From Algorimicrobium sp002414705 (lineage in GTDB: Bacteria; Bacteroidota; Bacteroidia; Flavobacteriales; Flavobacteriaceae), in NCBI GenBank assembly GCA_963972425.1, contig CAXAUF010000007.1, positions 10,189 to 74,188 of the forward strand: DNA of 64,000 nt, in the 5' to 3' direction. Under the pieces are notes generated by a model. That model did not search any database. It saw only the letters and a program-made list of their open reading frames with translations, and was not told where the DNA came from. Made by a program: the position numbers and the translations under genes. Shown here one piece after another: positions 25,144-34,784 of the stretch (the first letter of the stretch is position 1; every line of letters starts with the position of its first letter).

Positions 25144-27993
25144 ATGAATACAACTGCTTTCGCACAACGTCACATTGGTCCTAGAGAAGAAGACCAAAAT
25201 CGCATGTTACAAACCATTGGTGTGGACTCATTAGACCAACTTATTTATGAGACTATTCCTGATGATATCCGATTAAAAAAGGAGTTAGATCTTGATCAAG
25301 CCATGAGTGAGCAAGAATACTTGACACATATTCATGAATTATCAAAACTAAACAAAACCTATCAAACATATATTGGTTTAGGCTATCACCCAACCATTTT
25401 ACCAGCGGTTATTCAACGTAATATTTTGGAAAATCCAGGTTGGTATACAGCTTACACGCCCTATCAAGCTGAAATTGCTCAAGGTAGACTTGAAGCGCTT
25501 TTAAACTTCCAAACCATGGTTACAGATTTAACAGGTATGGAATTAGCCAATGCATCGCTTTTAGACGAAAGCACAGCTGCCGCAGAAGCCATGGGCTTAT
25601 TATTTGCTGTTAGGTCGCGTGATCAAAAGAAAGCAAATGTTAATAAATTTTTTGTTTCAGAAACTATTTTACCACAAACCTTATCGCTCCTAGAAACACG
25701 TGCAAATCCAATTGGTATTGAATTAGTTGTTGGTAATGAAGACACATTCGGTTTTTCTTCAGAATTCTATGGTGCATTGTTACAGTATCCAGGAAAAGAC
25801 GGACAAATTACAGATATAAAAACATTCATTTCTAAAGCAAATAACAACGGGATTAAAGTAGCAGTTGCTGCGGATATTTTAAGTTTAGTAAAATTAGAAG
25901 CGCCAGGTAAATTTGGTGCGGATGTTGTTGTGGGAACAACACAACGTTTTGGTGTTCCTATGGGCTATGGTGGTCCTCATGCAGCATTTTTTGCAACAAA
26001 AGAAACTTATAAGCGTGATATTCCTGGACGCATCATTGGTGTTACCAAAGATATGAATGGAAATCGAGCCTTACGTATGGCATTACAAACCCGTGAGCAA
26101 CATATTAAACGTGATAAGGCAACATCTAATATTTGTACGGCTCAAGTACTTTTAGCTGTAATGGCTGGTATGTATGCCGTATATCATGGACCAAAAGGTT
26201 TAGAATTTATTGCAAATCGTGTACATAATACGGCTGGGTCTATTGCTTCTGCGTTAGAAAAATTAGGCTTCAGTCAAATGAACACAGCTTACTTTGATAC
26301 TATTAAAATTAAAGCTAATGCTGAAAAAGTTAGAACAATTGCAGAAAAAGCTAGTGTTAATTTCTATTATCCAGATGCAGAAACGGTTACTATTTCTATA
26401 AATGAAACAACAACTTTAAAGGATGCTAACCAAATTGTTTCTATTTTCGCAGAGGTTGCTAATAGCGAAACGGTTGTAATTAAAGCTATTTTAGAAACCA
26501 ATATGGTGATGGAATCCTTACAAAGAACTTCAGATTTCCTAACTCTTGACGTCTTTAACTCGCATCATTCTGAAACAGAATTAATGCGCTACATTAAAAA
26601 GCTAGAGCGTAAAGATTTATCATTAAATCACTCAATGATTGCTTTAGGATCTTGCACAATGAAATTAAATGCTGCAGCCGAAATGCTTCCTTTAAGCTCA
26701 CCAAATTGGAGTACTATTCACCCATTTGTACCTGCAAACCAAGCCCAAGGTTATTTAACTATTTTAAAAGAACTTGAAGATCAACTAACGGAAATTACGG
26801 GTTTTGCAGCTACATCTTTACAGCCTAATTCCGGCGCACAAGGTGAATTTGCTGGACTCATGGTAATAAAAGCTTACCATGAATCTCGTGGTGATCATCA
26901 TAGAAATATTTGTTTAATTCCTTCGTCGGCACATGGTACTAATCCTGCAAGTGCTGTAATGGCTGGAATGAAAGTGGTGGTAACAAAATCTACAGAGAAA
27001 GGAAACATTGATGTAGACGATTTACGTGAAAAAGCGGAATTACATAAAGATAATTTATCATGTATTATGGTAACCTATCCGTCTACGCATGGTGTTTATG
27101 AATCGGCTATAAAGGAAGTTACTCAAATTATTCATGACAATGGTGGTCAAGTTTATATGGATGGTGCCAATATGAATGCGCAAGTAGGATTAACAAATCC
27201 AGGAAATATTGGTGCAGATGTTTGTCACTTAAACCTTCATAAAACCTTCGCTATTCCGCATGGTGGTGGTGGACCAGGTGTTGGACCAATTTGTGTTGCT
27301 AAACAATTAGCACCATTTTTACCAAGCAATCCAATTATTAAAACAGGTGGAACCAATGCTATTTCAGCAATTTCTGGAGCACCATTTGGATCATCTTTAG
27401 TGTGTTTAATTTCTTATGGTTATATTAAAATGCTAGGCGCAAAAGGTTTAACTGATGCTACTAAAGTTGCCATTTTAAATGCTAACTATATTAAATTCCG
27501 CTTACAAGGGCAATTTGACACCTTATATTCTGGTGAACGCGGGAGAGCTGCTCACGAAATGATTGTAGATTGCCGTGCCTTTAAAGAACATGGTATTGAA
27601 GTAACCGATATTGCAAAACGCTTAATGGATTATGGATTCCATGCGCCAACTGTATCTTTTCCTGTAGCAGGAACGTTGATGATTGAACCAACTGAAAGTG
27701 AAGGTAAAGCTGAAATGGATCGTTTTTGTGATGCTATGATTTCTATTAGAAAAGAAATTGAAGCGGTTTCAAAAGACGACACGAATAATGTGCTTAAAAA
27801 TGCGCCACACACATTAGATATGATAACTGCTAACGAATGGCTTATGCCATACACCAGAGAGCAGGCAGCATTTCCATTGGAATATGTACGTGACAATAAA
27901 TTTTGGCCAACCGTAAGACGTGTTGATGATGCGTATGGTGACCGTAATTTAATATGTACTTGTGCACCAATTGAAGAATACATGGAAGCGTAA
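25144..27993 (+). CDS. gcvP: Glycine dehydrogenase (aminomethyl-transferring), P protein
   Basis: The 949-residue PLP enzyme decarboxylates glycine and hands the aminomethyl group to the lipoyl H protein. It is the single-chain form with both halves fused. Visible are the N-terminal AFAQRHIGPREEDQNRML, the YIGLGYHPTILPAVIQRNIL block, ESTAAAEAM, the mid-chain LNHSMIALGSCTMKLNA, and the PLP lysine in HLNLHKTFAIPHGGGGPG (Lys700). It ends normally with FWPTVRRVDDAYGDRNLICTC-type sequence. It stands alone, with a terminator following; other gcv genes are not in the window. LipA, needed for the H protein cofactor, is at 43076. Confidence 0.97.
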   Translation: MNTTAFAQRHIGPREEDQNRMLQTIGVDSLDQLIYETIPDDIRLKKELDLDQAMSEQEYLTHIHELSKLNKTYQTYIGLGYHPTILPAVIQRNILENPGWYTAYTPYQAEIAQGRLEALLNFQTMVTDLTGMELANASLLDESTAAAEAMGLLFAVRSRDQKKANVNKFFVSETILPQTLSLLETRANPIGIELVVGNEDTFGFSSEFYGALLQYPGKDGQITDIKTFISKANNNGIKVAVAADILSLVKLEAPGKFGADVVVGTTQRFGVPMGYGGPHAAFFATKETYKRDIPGRIIGVTKDMNGNRALRMALQTREQHIKRDKATSNICTAQVLLAVMAGMYAVYHGPKGLEFIANRVHNTAGSIASALEKLGFSQMNTAYFDTIKIKANAEKVRTIAEKASVNFYYPDAETVTISINETTTLKDANQIVSIFAEVANSETVVIKAILETNMVMESLQRTSDFLTLDVFNSHHSETELMRYIKKLERKDLSLNHSMIALGSCTMKLNAAAEMLPLSSPNWSTIHPFVPANQAQGYLTILKELEDQLTEITGFAATSLQPNSGAQGEFAGLMVIKAYHESRGDHHRNICLIPSSAHGTNPASAVMAGMKVVVTKSTEKGNIDVDDLREKAELHKDNLSCIMVTYPSTHGVYESAIKEVTQIIHDNGGQVYMDGANMNAQVGLTNPGNIGADVCHLNLHKTFAIPHGGGGPGVGPICVAKQLAPFLPSNPIIKTGGTNAISAISGAPFGSSLVCLISYGYIKMLGAKGLTDATKVAILNANYIKFRLQGQFDTLYSGERGRAAHEMIVDCRAFKEHGIEVTDIAKRLMDYGFHAPTVSFPVAGTLMIEPTESEGKAEMDRFCDAMISIRKEIEAVSKDDTNNVLKNAPHTLDMITANEWLMPYTREQAAFPLEYVRDNKFWPTVRRVDDAYGDRNLICTCAPIEEYMEA

Positions 27994-28009
27994 TACGCAA
28001 TAAGTTATA

Positions 28010-28040
28010 ATAAAGCCTTCGTAATTGAAGGCTTTATTTT
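28010..28040 (+). terminator. Terminator after gcvP
   Basis: ATAAAGCCTTC and GAAGGCTTTAT form an 11-bp stem around GTAATT, followed by T-rich sequence, 17 bases after the gcvP stop. Confidence 0.8.
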
Positions 28041-28170
28041 TAATGATAAATAAATAGAAAGCGTTTTTTTTATCATATTCATAAAAAAAACAACAATTAC
28101 AGCATGTAGTAGTTATTAAGAAAAATTTAATACTTAATTTAGTAACTGCCCAATAAATTAATGTAAATCT

Positions 28171-29229
28171 ATGGCTATAAGAATCACAGGAAGTGGCAGT
28201 TTTGTGCCAAGCGACATTCAAACAAACGCTGGCTTTAATGAGCATGAATTTCTAAATAATGACGGCTCAACAATTAAGCAAGAGAATAACATTATTATTG
28301 AAAAATTTAAAGCCATTACAGGTATTGGTGAGCGTCGTTATGCAGAAAAACATCTCAACACATCCGACTTGGGATTTTTTGCAGCTGAAAAAGCAATTGC
28401 AGACGCCAATATTGATCCAGAAACGTTAGATTATATCATTGTAGCTCATAACTTTGGCGATGTAAAACATAACACTATTCAAAGTGATCTTTTACCATGT
28501 TTAGCTTCTAGAATAAAACATAATTTACGTATTAAGAACCCAAAATGTGTGGCTTACGACATTCTATTTGGTTGTCCAGGCTGGATAGAAGGCGTAATTC
28601 AGGCACATGCATTTATAAAAGCTGGAATCGCTAAACGCTGTTTGGTTATTGGAACAGAAGCCTTATCTCGCGTTGTAGATAAACATGATCGTGATTCTAT
28701 GATTTATAGTGATGGTGCTGGCGCAACTATTATTGAAGAAACAGATGACAATAGCGGAATTCTAGCACATGAAACCGCTAGTTACACCTATGACGAAGCA
28801 TTTTATCTATATTTTGGTAATTCCAATAATAAAGACCTTTGTAGCGATACGCGATATATAAAAATGGACGGCAGAAAAATTTATGAATTTGCCTTAACCA
28901 ATGTGCCATTAGCTATGAAAACCTGCTTGGATAAAAGTGGTGTTTCTATTAAAGATGTCAAAAAAATACTTATTCATCAAGCGAACGAAAAAATGGATGA
29001 AGCTATTTTAAAACGCTTCTACAAATTATATGAAACAGACATTCCAGTAGGCATTATGCCTATGAGTATTCAAGAGTTTGGAAATAGTTCTGTAGCAACT
29101 ATTCCTACGCTCTTCGATTTAATCACGCATGACAAAATGGAAAATCAACACATCAATAAGGGAGATGTTATTATATTTGCTAGTGTTGGTGCAGGCATGC
29201 ATATTAATGCTATGGTTTATAGATATTAA
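28171..29229 (+). CDS. 3-oxoacyl-ACP synthase III-like (FabH-like) enzyme
   Basis: The 352-residue thiolase-fold protein carries the KAS III triad: Cys135 in ILFGCPGWIEG, His269 in ILIHQANEK and Asn305 in EFGNSSVATIP. It should condense an acyl thioester with malonyl-ACP. It differs from housekeeping FabH (about 330 residues, GCAG around the cysteine) by the GCPGW site and an insertion near residues 33-43. It is followed by a methyltransferase (36 bases) and a family 2 glycosyltransferase, so it may belong to a specialised lipid or surface pathway rather than bulk fatty acid synthesis. Confidence 0.88.
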   Translation: MAIRITGSGSFVPSDIQTNAGFNEHEFLNNDGSTIKQENNIIIEKFKAITGIGERRYAEKHLNTSDLGFFAAEKAIADANIDPETLDYIIVAHNFGDVKHNTIQSDLLPCLASRIKHNLRIKNPKCVAYDILFGCPGWIEGVIQAHAFIKAGIAKRCLVIGTEALSRVVDKHDRDSMIYSDGAGATIIEETDDNSGILAHETASYTYDEAFYLYFGNSNNKDLCSDTRYIKMDGRKIYEFALTNVPLAMKTCLDKSGVSIKDVKKILIHQANEKMDEAILKRFYKLYETDIPVGIMPMSIQEFGNSSVATIPTLFDLITHDKMENQHINKGDVIIFASVGAGMHINAMVYRY

Positions 29230-29265
29230 TTCAAAACAATTCCATTTTTTTATTGAAAACAAAAG

Positions 29266-29787
29266 ATGTACGAAAAAACGTATCCAAATAAACGCTTTAA
29301 ACATACTGCTGAATTTCTTCAAAAGCACATTTCAACCGATTCAAATATTTTAGATTTAGGTGTTGAAAATCCCTTTACACCTATCATGAAGAATCTAGGC
29401 TATCAGGTCAAGAATACAACCGGTGAAGATTTAGATTTAAACACAACTGCTCTTGAAAACTCGAACACTGAAGTGGTTACGGCTTTTGAAATTTTTGAAC
29501 ACTTACTATCCCCTTTTACCGTTTTACAAAGCATTAAAGCTAACAAATTAGTTGCAAGCATTCCACTTCGTTTATGGTTTTCGCCAGCATACAGAAGCAA
29601 AACTGATATGTGGGACAGACACTACCACGAATTTGAGGATTGGCAATTTGATTGGCTTTTAGAAAAAGCAGGTTGGAAAATTTTAGCACGAGAAAAATGG
29701 ACTAATCCAACAAAAAAATTAGGCATCAGACCCATTTTACGTTGGTTTACACCTAGGTATTATATTGTTTATGCAGAGCGTATTTAG
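29266..29787 (+). CDS. Class I SAM-dependent methyltransferase
   Basis: The 173-residue protein has a shortened Rossmann methyltransferase core: motif I SNILDLGVENPFTP (about residues 25-38, with a non-standard glycine pattern), the acidic strand end NTTGEDLDLN, and EVVTAFEIFEHLLSPF, typical of the methyltransferase-11 group. The substrate is unknown. It lies between the FabH-like gene and a glycosyltransferase gene, 23 bases apart from the latter, so the three are likely one transcript. Confidence 0.82.
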   Translation: MYEKTYPNKRFKHTAEFLQKHISTDSNILDLGVENPFTPIMKNLGYQVKNTTGEDLDLNTTALENSNTEVVTAFEIFEHLLSPFTVLQSIKANKLVASIPLRLWFSPAYRSKTDMWDRHYHEFEDWQFDWLLEKAGWKILAREKWTNPTKKLGIRPILRWFTPRYYIVYAERI

Positions 29788-29810
29788 CTTCGAATTATAA
29801 ATTCTAAACC

Positions 29811-30659
29811 TTGAACTTTTACATTGTCATACCAACTCATAACGAGGAAGATTTTATTGCAAAGACGTTAGAATCTTTAGCCAATCAATCATTGTTACCT
29901 AAACAAGTCGTGGTTGTAAATGATAATTCATCAGACGAAACACAAAATATTATAGAGTCTTTCACTGAAAAATATTCTTGGATTACGTTAATTAATGCAA
30001 CATCTACAAATGAGCATTTACCAGGCAGCAAAATTATTAATGCGTTTTATAAAGGCTACGAAACATTAGATAGCCAGTATGATGTGATTTGTAAATTTGA
30101 TGCCGATTTAATATTTCCAGAGAATTATTTAGAAGAATTAGCAAAACATTTCATAGCTAATGATAAGCTTGGCATGGCTTCTGGGTTTTGTTATATAGAA
30201 GAAAACAATAAATGGGTTCTTGAAAACCTAACCCGAAAAGACCATATTCGTGGTGCCTTAAAAGCCTATAGAAAAAACTGCTTTTTAGAAATTGGCAAAC
30301 TAAAACCATCCATGGGTTGGGACACTGTTGATGAATTGTTGGCCAAATTCTACAATTGGGACATTTTAACCGACGAAACTTTGCACGTCAACCATTTAAA
30401 ACCAACTGGGAAAAGCTATAATAAAGCATCTAAATATTTGCAAGGTGAAGCTATGTACAAAATGCGTTATGGCTTAATAATTACTTTTATATCGGCTTTA
30501 AAATTAGCTTATAAAAAAGGTAGTTTTCCTCTGTTTAAAGATTATATGGCTGGCTATTTTAAAGCGAAGAATAGCAAAATAGAACCTTTGGTTACTGAAG
30601 AACAAGGTGCCTTTATTAGAAAACTGCGTTGGAATGGTATTTTTAGTAAAATGAAATAA
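29811..30659 (+). CDS. Family 2 glycosyltransferase
   Basis: The 282-residue GT-A enzyme starts at TTG with NFYIVIPTHNEEDFIAKTLESL, the usual N-terminus of family 2. VVVNDNSSDET (about residues 34-44) and the DxD-like KFDADLIFPENYL (about 91-103) form the nucleotide-sugar and metal site, and GWDTVDELLAKF the likely acceptor side. There is no transmembrane segment. It should transfer a sugar to an envelope glycan or lipid; donor and acceptor are unknown. No ATG gives a better start. Confidence 0.88.
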   Translation: MNFYIVIPTHNEEDFIAKTLESLANQSLLPKQVVVVNDNSSDETQNIIESFTEKYSWITLINATSTNEHLPGSKIINAFYKGYETLDSQYDVICKFDADLIFPENYLEELAKHFIANDKLGMASGFCYIEENNKWVLENLTRKDHIRGALKAYRKNCFLEIGKLKPSMGWDTVDELLAKFYNWDILTDETLHVNHLKPTGKSYNKASKYLQGEAMYKMRYGLIITFISALKLAYKKGSFPLFKDYMAGYFKAKNSKIEPLVTEEQGAFIRKLRWNGIFSKMK

Positions 30660-30672
30660 TCGGTTTAAAAAT

Positions 30673-31479
30673 TTAAAATTGCCAATTTTTATATGCGCTT
30701 GATGCTTCAATTCTTGATTCAAGAACATCATCTAATTCTGGGAAAAAGTCGATTCCTGTAAGCGCTTCAACAGTATCTACCGATACGACAAAGGTATAAA
30801 GTGGTTTGTTGGAATTTTCATGAGGCATTAAAAAAGCCAACACCTTTGGGTTCCCATCGTTATAGTCTAGAACAATTTTATAGAACTGATTTGGAACGGC
30901 CACTTTTTCGCTTCCAATAGTTTTTAAACCCCTTTCCAAAACACCACCTGTAACTACATAAACACCATCATATTTAGAAGCCCAATAGCGTGTTTTTTGT
31001 TCCAATGTATTCCAAATTCCCGAATTAAAGTCGTGATTTTGCGGACTAATATTACTGGTTAAAAAGGTTTCATCGTGAGCTGATTTACTGAAACGTCTAT
31101 CTGCAGCTGGACATAAATGCCCACGGTCATAACCCGAATTTTTATAATTGCGCCAACTAGCTGCTCCTGTTTTTACGGCTTTATCTATTTCAAAATACGG
31201 TCGCTCGTAGTTAGTTTGCGATAGGTGTTCTTTTTTTAATTCGTAAGCAACCCATTCGGCTTGTTCATGCGGTTCGCTATAACTTAAAGAATAACCTTGA
31301 TGATGTATTATTTGTCCTGTTGTACTTGTAGGAAGAAAAAAAGCAACTTTAGGCTCCTTCATCTCGCGACCAGAATCCACAATTACTTGTTCTTCTTTTT
31401 TATTTAAAAAAAACTCATAACCGTAAACACCAAAAACTAATATAATAGCTAATAAGGAATAAACGGTTCGTTTTGTCAT
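30673..31479 (-). CDS. DNA/RNA non-specific endonuclease, membrane-anchored
   Basis: The 268-residue protein has an N-terminal hydrophobic segment (residues 5-25), then an NUC-type beta-beta-alpha-metal domain. The catalytic motif is YDRGHLCPAADRRFS (His near residue 121), followed by SNISPQNHDFNSGIWNTLE, which carries the metal-ligand asparagine. It would degrade nucleic acid in the periplasm or outside. The start codon overlaps the valS stop by one base, so it is co-transcribed with valS. Its 3' end is convergent with the glycosyltransferase gene. Confidence 0.93.
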   Translation of the reverse strand: MTKRTVYSLLAIILVFGVYGYEFFLNKKEEQVIVDSGREMKEPKVAFFLPTSTTGQIIHHQGYSLSYSEPHEQAEWVAYELKKEHLSQTNYERPYFEIDKAVKTGAASWRNYKNSGYDRGHLCPAADRRFSKSAHDETFLTSNISPQNHDFNSGIWNTLEQKTRYWASKYDGVYVVTGGVLERGLKTIGSEKVAVPNQFYKIVLDYNDGNPKVLAFLMPHENSNKPLYTFVVSVDTVEALTGIDFFPELDDVLESRIEASSAYKNWQF

Positions 31480-34115
31480 TATTTTAAACTCGCTAAACTA
31501 CTTTTCAAAGTCTCTATTTTAGCCAAAGCATCGGCTTCTTTATTACGTTCATTTGCAATTACCTGTTCTGGCGCTCCTGCAACAAAACGCTCATTTGCTA
31601 ATTTCTTCTGAACGGATTTTAAGAAACCTTCAGTATATTTTAATTCGTCTTCCAATTTTTTAATTTCTTCCTCCACATTTATAGCACCTGCAATTGGAAT
31701 AAAATATTCATTGGATTTAACACGGAACGTCAAAGCTCCATCTACGGCTCCATCTACATAATCTATGGCTTCTAAATTTCCTAACTTGATAATAACCGAA
31801 TCCAAAGATTTAGAAACTGCATCATTATTAATGACTGAAAACCCAACGACATCTTTAAACGGAATGTTTTTATCCTTACGAATATTTCGGATTCCCGAAA
31901 CCACATCTTGCATAAAGCTAAAATCGGCAATCAATTCCGTATTTACTGGTTTTTGTTCTGGCCATGCTGTTACAATTAATGCATTTTCAGGTGTGCGTTC
32001 TTCCATATATTGCCAGATATCTTCCGTTAGGAAAGGCATAAATGGATGTAATATTTTTAATATATTTTCAAATTGAAAAATAACCTCTTGCAGTGTTTTA
32101 GCATCAATAGGTTGTTGGTAAGCTGGTTTTACAATTTCTAATAACCAAGACGCAAAATCGTCCCAAATAAGTTTATAAGTTGCCATTAAAGCGTCAGATA
32201 AACGGTATTTACTAAAATGATCTTCAATCTCTATTAATGTCTCTTGGAATTTTGCATCAAACCATTCTAACGCAATCTTGCTAGATTCTGGTTGTGGAAT
32301 TGTATCACTTACCTCCCAACCTTTTACTAAACGGAAGGCATTCCAAATTTTATTGGCAAATCCTTTTCCCTGTTGGCAAAGTGCCTCATCAAACATTAAA
32401 TCGTTTCCAGCGGCTGAACTTAATAATAAACCTACACGAACACCATCTGCACCATAATCATCAATTAACTTTAAAGCGTCTGGTGAATTCCCTAAAGATT
32501 TACTCATCTTTCTACGTTGCTTATCACGTACCAAACCTGTTAAATAAACGTTTTGGAATGGTTTTTCATCTTTATATTCGTAACCAGCAATAATCATTCT
32601 TGCTACCCAGAAGAACAAAATATCTGGACCTGTTACTAAATCGTTGGTTGGATAATAATATTTTATTTCCTCATTTTCCGGGTTTCTAATACCGTCAAAA
32701 ACACTCATTGGCCATAACCAAGATGAGAACCACGTATCTAGTGCGTCTTTGTCTTGACGTAAATCTGCTAACAATAAATTTGAATTCCCTGTTTTTTCTT
32801 GCGCCTTTATTAATGCCTCTTCAGCGGTTTCAGCAACCACAAAGTCTTCTTTTCCGTCGCCATAGAAATAGGCTGGAATCTGTTGTCCCCAAAGTAATTG
32901 TCTGGAAATATTCCAATCGCGGATATTCTCCATCCAATGTCTGTAGGTATTTTCAAACTTCTTCGGGAATAATTTAATTTCAGCATCTTCACCTAAAACA
33001 GCTTCAATGGCTGGTTTTACTAAATCCTCCATTTTCAAGAACCACTGGTCTGATAATCGTGGTTCAATAACAGCCTTGGTACGTTCCGACGTTCCAACTT
33101 TATTTAAATGCTGTTCAGTTTTAATTAGTGTATTACTTTCTGTAAGTTCTTTTACAACGTCTTTACGAACAACAAAACGATCTTTGCCTTCAAAATGCAA
33201 GCCAAAACTATTTAGGGTGGCATCATCATTAAAAATATCTATAACTTCAAGATTGTGTTTATCTCCTAAATTCTTATCATTTTCATCATGAGCAGGTGTT
33301 ACTTTTAAACAACCTGTTCCAAATTCAATATCTACATAGTCATCCTCAATAATCGGAATCACGCGATTACAAATTGGCACAATTGCCTTTTTACCTTTTA
33401 AGTGTGTAAAGCGTTCATCATTCGGATTGATACAAATAGCGGTATCTCCAAAAATGGTTTCTGGACGTGTGGTAGCTATGGTTAACGTGTCATCGCTGCC
33501 TTCAATTTTATAGTTTAAATAGTATAAGTTCCCTTGTTGTTCAACATGAATAACTTCCTCGTCAGACAAAGTCGTTTTAGCTTCTGGATCCCAGTTAACC
33601 ATACGATAACCACGATAAATTAAGCCTTTGTTATATAAATCAACAAATACTTTTATTACAGATTCCGACATGTCCGGATCCATGGTAAACTTCGTTCTAT
33701 CCCAATCGCAAGAGCAGCCTAACTTTTTAAGTTGTTCCAGAATAACACCTCCATATTCGTGTGTCCAATCCCAAGCATGTGCTAAAAATTCATCGCGTGT
33801 TAAGTCGTTTTTATCAATTCCTTGCTCTTTTAACCTGGCAACCACTTTAGCTTCTGTAGCAATAGATGCATGATCGGTTCCAGGAACCCAACACGCATTT
33901 TTACCCTGTAAACGTGCACGACGAATTAAAACATCTTGAATGGTATTATTAAGCATGTGTCCCATGTGAAGCACACCAGTAACGTTAGGAGGTGGAATTA
34001 CAATGGTATATGGCTCTCTATGATCTGGTTTGGAATGAAAATAATTATGTTTCATCCAGTAATCATACCATTTACTCTCTACTTGACTTGCATCATATTT
34101 TGATGGAATTTGCAT
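31479..34115 (-). CDS. valS: Valine--tRNA ligase
   Basis: The 878-residue class I synthetase charges tRNA-Val. The HIGH signature appears as HMGH in PPPNVTGVLHMGHMLNN and the KMSKS signature as RKMSKSLGNSPDAL. The editing (CP1) domain lies between (TIATTRPETIFGDTAIC), and the C-terminal valine-specific coiled coil starts near IAGAINVEEEIKKLEDEL. The start at 34115 (MQIPSKYDASQVESKW) is preferred over 34148, since the -7 box at 34146-34153 overlaps the latter. Confidence 0.97.
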   Translation of the reverse strand: MQIPSKYDASQVESKWYDYWMKHNYFHSKPDHREPYTIVIPPPNVTGVLHMGHMLNNTIQDVLIRRARLQGKNACWVPGTDHASIATEAKVVARLKEQGIDKNDLTRDEFLAHAWDWTHEYGGVILEQLKKLGCSCDWDRTKFTMDPDMSESVIKVFVDLYNKGLIYRGYRMVNWDPEAKTTLSDEEVIHVEQQGNLYYLNYKIEGSDDTLTIATTRPETIFGDTAICINPNDERFTHLKGKKAIVPICNRVIPIIEDDYVDIEFGTGCLKVTPAHDENDKNLGDKHNLEVIDIFNDDATLNSFGLHFEGKDRFVVRKDVVKELTESNTLIKTEQHLNKVGTSERTKAVIEPRLSDQWFLKMEDLVKPAIEAVLGEDAEIKLFPKKFENTYRHWMENIRDWNISRQLLWGQQIPAYFYGDGKEDFVVAETAEEALIKAQEKTGNSNLLLADLRQDKDALDTWFSSWLWPMSVFDGIRNPENEEIKYYYPTNDLVTGPDILFFWVARMIIAGYEYKDEKPFQNVYLTGLVRDKQRRKMSKSLGNSPDALKLIDDYGADGVRVGLLLSSAAGNDLMFDEALCQQGKGFANKIWNAFRLVKGWEVSDTIPQPESSKIALEWFDAKFQETLIEIEDHFSKYRLSDALMATYKLIWDDFASWLLEIVKPAYQQPIDAKTLQEVIFQFENILKILHPFMPFLTEDIWQYMEERTPENALIVTAWPEQKPVNTELIADFSFMQDVVSGIRNIRKDKNIPFKDVVGFSVINNDAVSKSLDSVIIKLGNLEAIDYVDGAVDGALTFRVKSNEYFIPIAGAINVEEEIKKLEDELKYTEGFLKSVQKKLANERFVAGAPEQVIANERNKEADALAKIETLKSSLASLK

Positions 34116-34145
34116 ACTTTGGAATAGTTTTTGAAATATAACATA

Positions 34146-34153
34146 CAAAAGTA
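34146..34153 (-). promoter_or_regulatory. Promoter -7 box for valS
   Basis: TACTTTTG on the minus strand matches TAnnTTTG, about 30 bases before the chosen valS start. Confidence 0.5.
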
Positions 34154-34301
34154 CTTATATTTCTTTTTTCAGTAAAATTATCTGAAGGTATTATGTCCTT
34201 ATATTCATGTTTAACATTAATATAACTATGTCGTACGTCTAAAAATTTTGCAAAATGAATAAAAAGTGAGTAAGTTTACAACCGAATTAAACATAAAAAT
34301 T

Positions 34302-34727
34302 ATGAAAAATTTAATTACTATACTATTTGTTGGACTTATTAGCTTTGCCGCTAATGCACAAGACAAAGTTGCAAAAATCGAATTTAAAGAAACAACTATC
34401 GATTATGGCGTTATTGAAAAAGGCGCTGATGGTGTTCGTGTATTTGAGTTTACCAACACTGGTGATGCACCATTAATTATTACAGACGTAAAGTCTAGTT
34501 GCGGCTGTACAGTTCCAAAAAAACCTGAAGGTCCAATTGCTCCAGGAAAAACTGGCGAAATTTCTGTAAAGTATGACACCAATCGTGTTAACCCAATTCG
34601 TAAAACAATTACGGTACTTTCAAATGCTGACACACCAACCATTGCACTTAAAATAAAAGGCGAAGTAATTGACCCAAGTAAAACAAGTGTTTTAGAAAAG
34701 AAAAGTAGTAGTGTTATGAATCAGTAA
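34302..34727 (+). CDS. Secreted DUF1573 protein
   Basis: The 141-residue product has a signal peptide (MKNLITILFVGLISFAANAQ) and a DUF1573 Ig-like fold: TTIDYGVIEKGADGVRVFEFTNTGDAPL, then VKSSCGCTVPKKPEGPIAPGKTG with the conserved SSCGCT. Such proteins are widespread exported Bacteroidota proteins of unknown role. The start at 34302 is chosen because the in-frame upstream ATG at 34266 adds residues before the signal peptide. A strong hairpin follows. Confidence 0.88.
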   Translation: MKNLITILFVGLISFAANAQDKVAKIEFKETTIDYGVIEKGADGVRVFEFTNTGDAPLIITDVKSSCGCTVPKKPEGPIAPGKTGEISVKYDTNRVNPIRKTITVLSNADTPTIALKIKGEVIDPSKTSVLEKKSSSVMNQ

Positions 34728-34750
34728 TTATCGATTCTAATATTATTCTA

Positions 34751-34784
34751 AAAACAGCCTTGAGAAATCAAGGCTGTTTTTGGT
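34751..34784. terminator. Terminator shared by convergent genes
   Basis: A perfect 13-bp stem (AAAACAGCCTTGA / TCAAGGCTGTTTT) with a GAAA loop, flanked by A and T runs, fits termination from both sides. It overlaps the last codons and stop (34770-34768) of the minus-strand protease gene. Confidence 0.85.
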
